The notes under the pieces were generated by a model. The model was not told where the DNA came from. It saw only the letters and a list, made by a program, of their open reading frames with translations, and made no database searches. Below are positions 52,131 to 60,387 of a DNA stretch of 64,000 bases, piece by piece. The stretch is from positions 1-64,000 of the forward strand of contig NZ_JASCOR010000001.1 in the NCBI RefSeq assembly GCF_029959445.1, written 5' to 3'. The stretch is from Stenotrophomonas sp. PS02298 (lineage in GTDB: Bacteria; Pseudomonadota; Gammaproteobacteria; Xanthomonadales; Xanthomonadaceae). Position numbers and translations under genes: made by a program. Every line of letters begins with the position of its first letter. Position 1 is the first letter of the stretch.

Positions 52131-52808
52131 TCAGCGGTCGGCGGAGCGGGTGAATGGCACGCTGTCCGGGGCGACCGCACCGCCGGAAATGATGAAGCTC
52201 ATGGCCTGGTCCACGGTCCAGTCGGTGGGGGTGAGCAACTCCACCGGGACGATTTCCAGGTAGCCGGAGGTCGGGTTGGGGGTGGTGGGCACATACACAG
52301 CGGCCAGTTCGCGGCCGGTGCCCTGCTCCTTGAGCACCCGGGTGACCAGACCGATGGACTTCATGTCGCGGTGCGGGAAGTCGATCAGCACCACGCGCTG
52401 GGTGCTGCCCGGTTTGGTCTGCAGGATGTCCAGCAGCTTCTTGGCGCTGTCATAGATGATGCTGGCCAAGGGGATGCGTCGGATCACCGCGCCAAACCAG
52501 CGCAGCAACTGTTGGCCGATGACCCGGCGGCTGAGGATGCCGACCAGCAGGATGACCAGCAGGGTCGCCAGCAGGGCGGTGATGTCCTGCATCCATTCGA
52601 CCTTGATCCAGCCCAGGTAGTCCGGGAAGAAGGCGGCAATGCGCTCGGACAGCGGCACGATCAACGGGCTGCTGATGCCCGAGAGCAGGACGAACACGAA
52701 TTTGACGACCACCCAGGTCAACCAGATCGGCAGCAGGGTCAGCAGGCCGGTGAGGAAAAGACGTTGCAGGGAGGGGCGGGGGGCGGGGGAGACGGCTTCA
52801 GGCGACAT
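52131..52808 (-). CDS. DUF502-family membrane protein
   Basis: 225 residues. Two membrane helices (about 15-45, LFLTGLLTLLPIWLTWVVVKFVFVLL, and 75-95, ITALLATLLVILLVGIL) and a cytoplasmic domain with IPLASIIYDSAKKLLDIL, VVLIDFPHRDMKSIGLVT, AVYVPTTPNPTSGYLEIV typical of DUF502. Family function unknown. Divergent from the hypothetical gene at 52884. Confidence 0.87.
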   Translation of the reverse strand: MSPEAVSPAPRPSLQRLFLTGLLTLLPIWLTWVVVKFVFVLLSGISSPLIVPLSERIAAFFPDYLGWIKVEWMQDITALLATLLVILLVGILSRRVIGQQLLRWFGAVIRRIPLASIIYDSAKKLLDILQTKPGSTQRVVLIDFPHRDMKSIGLVTRVLKEQGTGRELAAVYVPTTPNPTSGYLEIVPVELLTPTDWTVDQAMSFIISGGAVAPDSVPFTRSADR

Positions 52809-52883
52809 CCGTGAATTGTAGCGGGATGGCGCAGCCGGTTAACCTCCCGAGGTTAAGGGACGAATGCGTGGGGGAGGAACACT

Positions 52884-54191
52884 GTGTTGAAAGGACTGCG
52901 TTGGGTGTTGGGGGGAATGTTGCTGGTCATCTTCGTGGTTGCTGCTGCGTGGAGTGGTTCGCGATTGATGCCGGTGCCCAAGGCGGAGCGCGACGCGCTG
53001 GTGCTGATGCAGCAACCCGTCCACTTTGCCGGTCGCAATGCCTTCGAGGCCCTCTGGTTGCTGGACTTCGACGATGTTCCGGCGGCAGAGCGGCCGGGCT
53101 TGATCGAAGAAGACCGCCAGCGCGTCGCAGCCCTGGCCAAGCAGTCACTGACCGATGACCAGGTGCAGCCTACGATGCTGCGCGCGGCGCAGGAGCGCTA
53201 TGTCAGCGCGCCGCCGCTGCAGCCCGCATGCCGTTGGAGCAGTGACGACTGCGTTGCCCAGTTGCGTGCGGATCCTGCCTCGGCCGAAGCAGCGTTGTCC
53301 GGCCAGCAGGCGTTGCTGACGCGGATAGCGGCATTGTCGGCTTACGACCATTACCAGAATCCGTTCACGCCTGATGCGCGGGCCCCAATGCCGAACTGGG
53401 CATTGCTGCAGCGCTCGCTGACCGCACACGCCTTGGCGCATGTGCAGGGGCGCAGCGCCGATGCGCTGGCAGGCCTGTGCAACGACACCCGCACGGCGAA
53501 GATGTTGATGACGCATGGCGATGGGCTGATGTCGGCGGTTATTGGTGCATCCATGGTCCGCGGCAATGTGGGTGTGCTGGCGCAGGTGCTGGCCGAACTG
53601 CCTGCTGAGCATCCGCTGCCCGCCTCCTGCGATGGCGTTTTCACCACCCCGCCAACCTCTGCACTGAGCCTGTGTCCGGCCATGCGGGGTGAGTTCCGCC
53701 TTGTTACCGAAGGGCTGTCGCGGATGGAGCAGCCGCTGGCCGTGCTGGTCTGGGACCCTGACAAAAGCAAGGCCCGCACCGCGTTGGCGATGCAGGGAGC
53801 GTGTACCGATGCGGCCTCGCAGGTGCTGGTTGCTGATCGAGCCTTGTTCATCGAGCCGCCGGTGCCGTCGTCGTGGCGGTTTGAATGCGTTGCCAATGTG
53901 GTTGGCTGTGTCCTGGGTGACATCGCAGCGCCTACTTACCGGTCTTACGCGCTGCGCCTGCAGGATGCCGGTGCGAGCCTGCGCCTGGCCGAAGCACTGT
54001 TATGGTTGCGCGCCAATCCACATGCCGATGCTGCCGAAGCACTGGCGGCGATGCCGGCACACCTGCGTGACGGTGAACGGCCGCTGCACCTGAGCGATGA
54101 CGGCCGGAACCTGCAGGTTGAGCTGTACGCAAAGGCCGGCAGTGAAGGACCTTTGCGCCTGCCGCTGCCGGCAACGCGCGTCCGGCAGTGA
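52884..54191 (+). CDS. Membrane-anchored hypothetical protein, GTG start
   Basis: 435 residues starting at GTG with GGGGGAGGA five bases upstream. A single N-terminal helix (about 5-27, LRWVLGGMLLVIFVVAAAWSG) anchors a 400-residue extracytoplasmic domain with scattered Cys pairs (CRWSSDDC, CDGVF, LSLCPAM, CTDAAS, CVANVVGC). DUF-like motifs such as HFAGRNAFEALWLLDFDDVP recur in xanthomonad proteins, but no domain is recognised. Convergent with the DUF4442 gene, one base between stops. Confidence 0.75.
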   Translation: MLKGLRWVLGGMLLVIFVVAAAWSGSRLMPVPKAERDALVLMQQPVHFAGRNAFEALWLLDFDDVPAAERPGLIEEDRQRVAALAKQSLTDDQVQPTMLRAAQERYVSAPPLQPACRWSSDDCVAQLRADPASAEAALSGQQALLTRIAALSAYDHYQNPFTPDARAPMPNWALLQRSLTAHALAHVQGRSADALAGLCNDTRTAKMLMTHGDGLMSAVIGASMVRGNVGVLAQVLAELPAEHPLPASCDGVFTTPPTSALSLCPAMRGEFRLVTEGLSRMEQPLAVLVWDPDKSKARTALAMQGACTDAASQVLVADRALFIEPPVPSSWRFECVANVVGCVLGDIAAPTYRSYALRLQDAGASLRLAEALLWLRANPHADAAEALAAMPAHLRDGERPLHLSDDGRNLQVELYAKAGSEGPLRLPLPATRVRQ

Positions 54192-54192
54192 T

Positions 54193-54654
54193 TCAGACCT
54201 GGCCGCGAGCTTCCGGCTTGAGCCGCACGTAGACCTGCTTGCGCACGCGCGCTACTACTTCGCCGCTGGCATCGAGCACGTCGTTCTCGAACCAGTGCAG
54301 GTACTTGTCGCCATTGGCGGTGGCAGCCTTGACCTCGTCCAGGGTAGCGTCATCGAGCCGGAACTCGGTCCACACCACGCCACGGCCGGGCTTGAGGAAC
54401 TCGATGGTGCCGGCCTTGTCCCAGACGAAGTAGCGGCTGCCCATGTTCTGCAGCAGGCACAACATCCAGAACGGGTCGGTCATGGCGAACAGACTGCCGC
54501 CGAAATGGGTGCGCACGTAGTTCACGTTCCACGGCCGCTGCCGCAGCTCGACCCGCACGTAGCGGTAGTCGGCGCTGATGGCGGTGACGTGGATGCCGGC
54601 GAACAGGAACGGAGGCCACAGGTTGATGCCGCGACGGAACAGGCTGGCTTTCAT
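54193..54654 (-). CDS. DUF4442 hotdog-fold protein
   Basis: 153 residues from MKASLFRRGINLWPP; upstream codons in frame lack homology. Family features are NLWPPFLFAGIHVTAIS, VELRQRPWNVNYVRTHFGGSLFAMTDPFW and VWTEFRLDD, as in DUF4442 thioesterase-like hotdog proteins. The usual acyl-CoA substrate is unproven. It lies 58 bp downstream of the CHASE2-GGDEF start region on the opposite side of that gene's stop, and may be the last gene of that transcript. Confidence 0.82.
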   Translation of the reverse strand: MKASLFRRGINLWPPFLFAGIHVTAISADYRYVRVELRQRPWNVNYVRTHFGGSLFAMTDPFWMLCLLQNMGSRYFVWDKAGTIEFLKPGRGVVWTEFRLDDATLDEVKAATANGDKYLHWFENDVLDASGEVVARVRKQVYVRLKPEARGQV

Positions 54655-54712
54655 TGCGGATGCGGACTGACAGGGGAATCGGAGTCTAGCATTCGCAGGC
54701 GTATGGAAAGGG

Positions 54713-56356
54713 TCAGTTCGGCCAGGGCGGGGCGATCCGGTAACCGTCGCGTCCAGCCTGCTTGGCCTGGTACAAGGCCGCGTCGGCGGCTTCAAACAGA
54801 CGTGCAGGGCCATCGTCGGGACCGGGCAGCACGCTGCACACGCCGATGGTGACGGTGGCCCTGGTCTTGCTGTGTTGGGCCTTGTCGATCGGGATGCTGA
54901 GCTGGCGTACACGGTTGATCAAACTCTGCACCAGCTGCTCGGCACCGGCCGGCGGGGTGTCGGGCAGGATCAGGGCGAACTCGTCACCTCCGAAGCGCGC
55001 GGCAAGGTCGCGCGGACGCCGCGCCATGTCCTCGATGGTGCGGCCCAGGTAACGCAGCAGGCGATCGCCCACGTAATGCCCGTGGCTGTCGTTGCAGCTC
55101 TTGAAGTGATCGACATCGATCAGCAGCAGGGTCAAGGGGCGGCCGCTACGGCGCGCGGCGTCGGTCTCCCGCCGCAGCGTCTCTTCAAAGCGCATGCGGT
55201 TGGCCAGGCCGGTGAGCGGGTCACGGTTGGCTTGGTGGCGCCAGTAACGCATCTGCCATAGCGTCCAGAACAACAACATGCCGATGAAGCCCGCGGTCGC
55301 CGCAACGGGGGCGAACCACAGGTTGGCGCCATGGAGCAGAGCCAGGCTCAGCAGTATCGGAGCGGGGATGGCCAGTGCGCCCAGCAGCCAGCGTTGGCGG
55401 ATGGCGGAAGTGATGCCCAGCGCGCCCAGCGCCACCAGTGCCATGGTGATTGCGGTCTGCAGCAACGGTGGCAGCGGGCGAATGGCGTTGCCGGCCAACA
55501 GCATCGAGGCGACATTGGCTTGATATTCGCTGCCGCTCATCCAATTGTCGCGTGACGTCGGGGTGAGCAGGCGTGGGGCGATGCCGCTGGCAGTCATGCC
55601 GACGATGACCAGCCGGCCCTTCAGCAGGTCGGCGGGTATCCGGCCGTCCAGTACGTCGACATAGGACATCTGCGGAAAGCTGCCCGGCGGCCCGGCATAG
55701 CGCAGACGCACGTAATGGTCGCGATGCCATTGATAGGGGGAAAGTGTCTGCGGCGAAGGATCGGCCATGCCCGGCAGCGGCTCGTTGATCCCGGCAAGTG
55801 CGGCACCCAACGCGGGCCAATGTGGCGAACCGATACCTGCCTTGAGGTAGGCGCCGCGTGCAACACCGTCGCCATCGACTTCGATATCGGTGTGTGCGAG
55901 CGTCGCTGCCGCTTTGGCAATGGCGGGTACGGGCAGCAGTTCCTCGGGTACCGCTTCGTCACTGGCCGGTGCGGCCAGTACCGGCAGCACGACCCGCCCG
56001 TTGCGGTGAATCGCGGCGGCCAAGGCCTTGTCCTGGCTGGCATCCTTGCGGTCGGCGTCGGGGAGCATCAGGTCCAGCGCAACACGTTCCACGCCGGCTT
56101 GGTGCAGGCGATCCAACAGCTGCGCATGGGTGCTGCGTGGCCACGGCCATTGCCCAAGCTGCTGCAGGCTGCGGTCATCGATGGCGATGATCGCCAGGCG
56201 GGGGTCGGGCGGGTAGTCCCAGTCGCCCACCAATAGATCGTAGCTGGCGACATCCTGTTGCCAGAACACCCGCGCATGGCTGAGCCAGCCGACCAGCAGC
56301 GCGCAGCCGAGTACAAACAGCAGTCTTGCCTGCCAGCGCGGCCGTAGCGGCCTCAT
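54713..56356 (-). CDS. CHASE2-GGDEF diguanylate cyclase
   Basis: 547 residues from MRPLRPRW. TM1 (about 12-26), periplasmic CHASE2 sensor (about 30-295, with IIAIDDRSL, VALDLMLPD, VIVGMTASG), three membrane helices (about 300-370) and GGDEF (375-540). GGDEF at 456-460 is intact and RPRD five residues before it is the inhibitory site. It should make c-di-GMP in response to an envelope cue. Its start overlaps the FecR/LysM gene stop by four bases (ATGA). Confidence 0.93.
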   Translation of the reverse strand: MRPLRPRWQARLLFVLGCALLVGWLSHARVFWQQDVASYDLLVGDWDYPPDPRLAIIAIDDRSLQQLGQWPWPRSTHAQLLDRLHQAGVERVALDLMLPDADRKDASQDKALAAAIHRNGRVVLPVLAAPASDEAVPEELLPVPAIAKAAATLAHTDIEVDGDGVARGAYLKAGIGSPHWPALGAALAGINEPLPGMADPSPQTLSPYQWHRDHYVRLRYAGPPGSFPQMSYVDVLDGRIPADLLKGRLVIVGMTASGIAPRLLTPTSRDNWMSGSEYQANVASMLLAGNAIRPLPPLLQTAITMALVALGALGITSAIRQRWLLGALAIPAPILLSLALLHGANLWFAPVAATAGFIGMLLFWTLWQMRYWRHQANRDPLTGLANRMRFEETLRRETDAARRSGRPLTLLLIDVDHFKSCNDSHGHYVGDRLLRYLGRTIEDMARRPRDLAARFGGDEFALILPDTPPAGAEQLVQSLINRVRQLSIPIDKAQHSKTRATVTIGVCSVLPGPDDGPARLFEAADAALYQAKQAGRDGYRIAPPWPN

Positions 56357-58005
56357 AAGGCGAGCAGCAACAAGGCGCCTGCGCCAACGCCGTAGCAGAG
56401 ACGGCAGGGCAGCTGGATCTGCTGTGGCGTGGAGAAGGTGCTCGCATAGCCATCGTCTTCGATGCTCTGCACGCGCACATGCAGGGTGCCGCCACGCCAG
56501 GGTTGCTTGAATGCGATCTCGGGGGTGTCCACTTGTTCGTCCAGCAGCAGTCGGGAGAAGTCTGCCTTGCGCGAGATCTGCACGCGATAGTACTGGGCGG
56601 CGGTGTCGGCCGGCCAACGCAGGGTCAGCAGGCCCTTGTGGCCCCTGGTCGAGTCCAATGGCGTCGCAACGGGCACATCACTGAGTTGCAGCGGCAATGC
56701 CTGACCGTAGCGGCCGGGAGTGTTGTCAGCATCGATTGAGGCCAGTCGCCAGAAATAGTTCCCCGCCGGCAGAGGGCTGCGGATGCGCAACTGCTGGTTG
56801 CTGGCCTGTTGTTCGACCAAGGGGTGCAGGAAGTCCGGATTGTCGGCGATCTGAAGCACGCTGCCAGTGGCGCCGGCAACCTTGGCCCATTGGAAGCGTG
56901 GCTGCAGCTGATGCACGGTCTGTCCATGCAGTGGCGCGATTGTCAACGGCGCGGGCAGGCCTTCCGGCACCGAGAAATCATGTTCGGCATCCAGGCCTTC
57001 GACGCCGTCGGCGTCGATGGCGCGGACCAGCAGACGCAGCTGGCCTGGCGGCAAACTGTCGATACGGATCTGCGGTTCAGCCAGCTCGCGGGCGAACAGA
57101 ACAACGTCCGGTGTCGCTGCCAGCACTACTTCTACCCGGTAGCCCTTGGCCGCATCCAGTGGTTGCCAGGCAGCCAGCAACGGCAGTGGCTGCAGCCGCA
57201 ATTGTGATTCAAGCAGCTGCGGGGCAGGCAGCAACGGCTGTGGCTGTGCCGGCGCGATACCCGCTGCGCGGATCAGGGTTGCATGGCCACCACCAATCAG
57301 TCGCTGGCCGGCGCGATTACCCACCTGCACACGACCCTCGACGACCTCGGTGGCTGCCGGACTGTCCTCGTCGCCGGCGTTTACCCGGAACAAGGTGCCG
57401 CGCACGCTGCTGGTCGCGGTCGGAGCGGTGATGATGTAGCGCGATGCCGGCCCGCGTGCTGGCGTCACCTGGTTGCTGCTGCGTCCGCGCTGCAGGCGCA
57501 TGCGGGTATCCACCATGCCGGTGGCGCCATAGCTGCTGAGCTGGTCCAGCTGCAGCAGCGAGTTCTCGCGAAGTTGCAGGCGTGAATTGTCGGCAAAGCT
57601 GAGGGTGACGCTGGCATCGTCACCGGTCTGCAGCTGGCTGCCGATCGGCAGCAGCATGTTGGCCTGCAAGGCGCGCGTGCCGTTGACCGGATCGCTGACC
57701 TGGACCTGTCCGCGCAATGCGACCACCCGGGCCGGTGCCGGCTGTACGCGCAACCATGCGACAGGGAAGCGCAGGGTCTGGCCGGGTGCCAGCCGGTACG
57801 GATCGGCAATCCTGTTATGTGCCTGCAGCTGCTGCCACTGCACATCGGACTTGAGGTAGCGTGCGCCCAGGTCCCACAGGGTATCGCCGGGGCGTGCGCG
57901 GTAGTTCCAGTCCTGGGCGCTGGCCAGTGTTGCCCAACACAGCAGCAATGCAGCGACCAGCAGCTGCGACAAGGGGGGGCGAACGTCGATGTTACTCACG
58001 GCCAC
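56353..58005 (-). CDS. Periplasmic LysM and FecR-domain protein
   Basis: 550 residues. A Sec signal ends ATLASAQ. A LysM domain (about 34-80, YRARPGDTLWDLGARYL...HNRIADPYRLAPGQTLRFP) should bind murein. A FecR-type domain follows (about 90-250, GSQLQTGDDASVTLSFADNSRLQLRENSLLQL, TATSSVRGTLFRV), then repeated fibronectin-like beta modules (about 270-530) and a short hydrophobic C-terminus (YGVGAGALLLLAL). The pairing with a CHASE2 cyclase in one overlapping operon recurs in proteobacteria and suggests a murein- or envelope-sensing c-di-GMP switch. Confidence 0.88.
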   Translation of the reverse strand: MAVSNIDVRPPLSQLLVAALLLCWATLASAQDWNYRARPGDTLWDLGARYLKSDVQWQQLQAHNRIADPYRLAPGQTLRFPVAWLRVQPAPARVVALRGQVQVSDPVNGTRALQANMLLPIGSQLQTGDDASVTLSFADNSRLQLRENSLLQLDQLSSYGATGMVDTRMRLQRGRSSNQVTPARGPASRYIITAPTATSSVRGTLFRVNAGDEDSPAATEVVEGRVQVGNRAGQRLIGGGHATLIRAAGIAPAQPQPLLPAPQLLESQLRLQPLPLLAAWQPLDAAKGYRVEVVLAATPDVVLFARELAEPQIRIDSLPPGQLRLLVRAIDADGVEGLDAEHDFSVPEGLPAPLTIAPLHGQTVHQLQPRFQWAKVAGATGSVLQIADNPDFLHPLVEQQASNQQLRIRSPLPAGNYFWRLASIDADNTPGRYGQALPLQLSDVPVATPLDSTRGHKGLLTLRWPADTAAQYYRVQISRKADFSRLLLDEQVDTPEIAFKQPWRGGTLHVRVQSIEDDGYASTFSTPQQIQLPCRLCYGVGAGALLLLAL

Positions 58006-58117
58006 TTCGGCTCCAAAAACGCGTGTCCGTTACGCTGACATCGTGTTGCTTGCAACTTCATCATCATGCGATCCAAGGCGCCGTGGTGAGGGCCACGGCC
58101 GGATCATCCACGATGGG

Positions 58118-58142
58118 GTGTCAATTTTCGTGCAATTGACAC
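58118..58142. promoter_or_regulatory. Inverted repeat upstream of the FecR/LysM operon
   Basis: GTGTCAATT and its exact complement AATTGACAC flank TTCGTGC, about 110 bases upstream of the FecR/LysM start and inside the AT-rich gap after the thioredoxin gene. The form suits a dimeric repressor operator; one arm contains TTGACA (minus strand), a possible -35. Confidence 0.45.
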
Positions 58143-58167
58143 GCAAATTGAACTGTCTGGCCCCAAG

Positions 58168-59031
58168 TTAAAACAGTAGCGAAGACATCTTGCGGCGGTA
58201 GCGCCCCACCAGGTCTTCGTCTTCGATCACCCGGAAGGCGTCGATCAGTGCTTTCCTTGGCAGGTTGTCGCGGAAGCTGCGGTCGATGCGCAGCATCTCG
58301 ATGAACTGCTCCAGCGCAGCTTCATCCTCGCCTGCCAACAGCTGCTGGATGCCCAGCAGGTAGCGTGCTTCCAGGTCGTTCGCGTCGGCCTGCAGGCGCG
58401 TTGCCAGTAGATCGGCGGCGGGTGCGTCCTGCAAGGCGGCGGCAAAGTCCAGGCGCGCCCGCGCGCGGATGGCACGGTCGTCGGTGGCGAGGTTGGCCGG
58501 CAGGCCGTCCAGCAACTGCCCAGCCTCGGCGGTTGCACCGGTCTTGAGCAGTGCCAGGGCCAGATCGAGCTTGAGCTCGGCCTTGTCCGGCTCGGCGGCG
58601 ATGGCCTCGCGCAATGCGGCGACTTCGGCCTGCGGGTCCAGTGGCAAGGCCTGGATCTCAGCGTCGACGGCCGCAGCCGCTTCAGCGGGCACTACACCGT
58701 GCTGGGTCAGGAATTCACGCAGCTGGCCCTCCGGCATCGCGCCGGGGAAACCATCGACAATCTGCCCATCCTTGATCAGGAAAACGGTGGGCACCGAGCG
58801 GATCTGGAAGGCGGCGGCAACCTGTTGCTCCTTGTCGACGTCGACCTTGGCCAGCTCGAACGCACCGTTGTACTCGCCGGCGAGCTTCTCCAGGATCGGC
58901 CCAAGGCTCTTGCATGGCCCGCACCAGGTGGCCCAGAAATCGACCAGTACCGGGGTCTGCATCGATTTCTGCAGGACTTCGGCCTCGAAGGTTTCGGTGG
59001 TTGCCTCGAATACGTGGGGAAGATCGCTCAT
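58168..59031 (-). CDS. cnoX: CnoX/YbbN-type thioredoxin-TPR co-chaperone
   Basis: 287 residues. An N-terminal thioredoxin domain (about 1-110) has the active site WCGPC (Cys37, Cys40), and a C-terminal TPR-like half (about 130-287, AEVAALREAIAAEPDKAELKLDLALALLKTGATAEAGQLLDG). This is the CnoX/YbbN architecture, a holdase that hands oxidatively damaged proteins to GroEL and DnaK. E. coli YbbN lacks the full CxxC; this one keeps it, so redox activity is expected. Confidence 0.92.
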   Translation of the reverse strand: MSDLPHVFEATTETFEAEVLQKSMQTPVLVDFWATWCGPCKSLGPILEKLAGEYNGAFELAKVDVDKEQQVAAAFQIRSVPTVFLIKDGQIVDGFPGAMPEGQLREFLTQHGVVPAEAAAAVDAEIQALPLDPQAEVAALREAIAAEPDKAELKLDLALALLKTGATAEAGQLLDGLPANLATDDRAIRARARLDFAAALQDAPAADLLATRLQADANDLEARYLLGIQQLLAGEDEAALEQFIEMLRIDRSFRDNLPRKALIDAFRVIEDEDLVGRYRRKMSSLLF

Positions 59032-59168
59032 GGCTGGCTACGTTGCTGTCAGGAGCTTCCTTTATGGCGACGGCGGGGCGGGATCTCAACCTCTGTGGGG
59101 GTTGGTGCGGCAAATACCAGGCGAGGCAGGCTGCAGGGCATAAGCCACCGGGCTTGACCGATAGTGCC

Positions 59169-59460
59169 GTAGTGCCGAGCCATGCTCGGCAGAGGCTTTA
59201 CCGACAATGCCAGGTAGTGGCAAGCCATGCTCGGCAGGGGCTTTGCAGGGCAATCGCTTGCCGCGCACGGGTCGGCACCATGCTCTGCCTCCTCCCTTTC
59301 GCGCAGCGAAGGGGAGGGTTGGGGAGGGGGATGTTCTTCGCGGGCTGATGCCGTGGTGGCATCTTGGCTTAGGGTCGAGGGCAGCGTGCACCGCTCCTGC
59401 GGATGGTCCAGGGCTGAAGTGTTGCTGGGCAAGCCCTTGCCGAGCATGGCGCGGCACTAC
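59169..59460. repeat. SMAG and G/C-tract repeat cluster
   Basis: Direct SMAG copies at 59169-59196 and 59214-59240, a TTTCGCGCAGCGAAGG hairpin flanked by C and G tracts (59288-59330), and an inverted SMAG at 59431-59460, in the 487-bp gap between the DUF2968 and cnoX genes. No gene is seen in this gap. Confidence 0.75.
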
Positions 59461-59464
59461 GAAA

Positions 59465-59500
59465 ACGCCGCCTTTCCTGGGGAAGGCGGCGTCCTTTTTT
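59465..59500 (-). terminator. Intrinsic terminator, bidirectional
   Basis: ACGCCGCC and GGCGGCGT flank TTTCCTGGGGAA; on the plus strand TCCTTTTTT follows, on the minus strand TTTTCG. It lies 19 bases past the DUF2968 stop and also faces transcription from the plus side. Confidence 0.8.
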
Positions 59501-59518
59501 CGCGCTGAAGCCTGGGCG

Positions 59519-60253
59519 TCAGGGGTGGCTGGCTGGCTCCTGGGTGGTGGGGATCACCGGCGTGGCCGCGGTAGCCGGGGCGACGCTGGGAGTGGCGGGC
59601 AGGGTCAACTCGGGATTGACCTGCTGCGCCTGCAAGGCCTTGATCTGCTGGTTCAGGGCTTCCAGCTGGGTGTTGGTGGCGCGCAGGTCCGAGCTCAGCG
59701 CCACCGCCTGCTGCTTGCGCTCCTGCAGGGCATTGCTGACCTGCAGCGACTGCTGGCGTTGCTGTTCCACTTCCTGCTGCAGGCCGCGCAGGCGTCGCTC
59801 ATTCATGGCGACCAGTTTCTCGCTGTAAGCCTTGCCGGCCTGCAACCGGATCGTGTCCAGATAGACCTGGGCCAGCTGCTTGGTCTGGTCGGCGAAGGTG
59901 AGATAAAGCGTCTCGGCGTTCTCGACGGAGTCGGTGCGGATAACCCGCCAGAATTCCTTCTCGTGGAACAGCGCCACGTAGTAGTTCAGCGAATCGGCAT
60001 GGAACAGCAGGCTGGCACCGTAGTTACCGTTGTAGGTGGTGCGCAGCTCGGTAAGTTCCTGGTTGCCCATCAAGCGTTTCAGCTCGGCCACGGTATTCCC
60101 CACCGCGCTGTCTTCGCTGTTGGCAGGGGCGGCCGGTACCTCGGCTTCACCGCGCTGCCAACGGCCAGCCATCGCGACCGGTGCCGTGAGCACGCCAATG
60201 ACCAGGAGTAGTGCACAGCCAAACCGGCTCGGAAGCATTTCGATCCTTCTCAT
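59519..60253 (-). CDS. DUF2968-family secreted coiled-coil protein
   Basis: 244 residues from the ATG at 60253, or 239 from 60238, which has AAGGATCG upstream. A Sec signal (ALLLVIGVLTAPVAMA) precedes the DUF2968 core (LRTTYNGNYGASLLFH, YYVALFHEKEFWRVI), a long coiled coil (about 110-200, rich in Gln, Leu and Arg) and a Pro/Ala/Thr-rich tail. Family function unknown; periplasmic scaffolding is inferred. It lies downstream of the tad genes with 134 bp between. Confidence 0.82.
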   Translation of the reverse strand: MRRIEMLPSRFGCALLLVIGVLTAPVAMAGRWQRGEAEVPAAPANSEDSAVGNTVAELKRLMGNQELTELRTTYNGNYGASLLFHADSLNYYVALFHEKEFWRVIRTDSVENAETLYLTFADQTKQLAQVYLDTIRLQAGKAYSEKLVAMNERRLRGLQQEVEQQRQQSLQVSNALQERKQQAVALSSDLRATNTQLEALNQQIKALQAQQVNPELTLPATPSVAPATAATPVIPTTQEPASHP

Positions 60254-60387
60254 AAGTCCCCGTAATTCCCCCGAATTGCGATGGCCGTCGCATTTCATGA
60301 ATGCGCCTTGTTCGTGGCCGAGCATAGCACGCGATCTGGCGCTGGAAAGCATTGCGGCGTGGGCCTCTGCACTGTTCGGGAAGGCGC

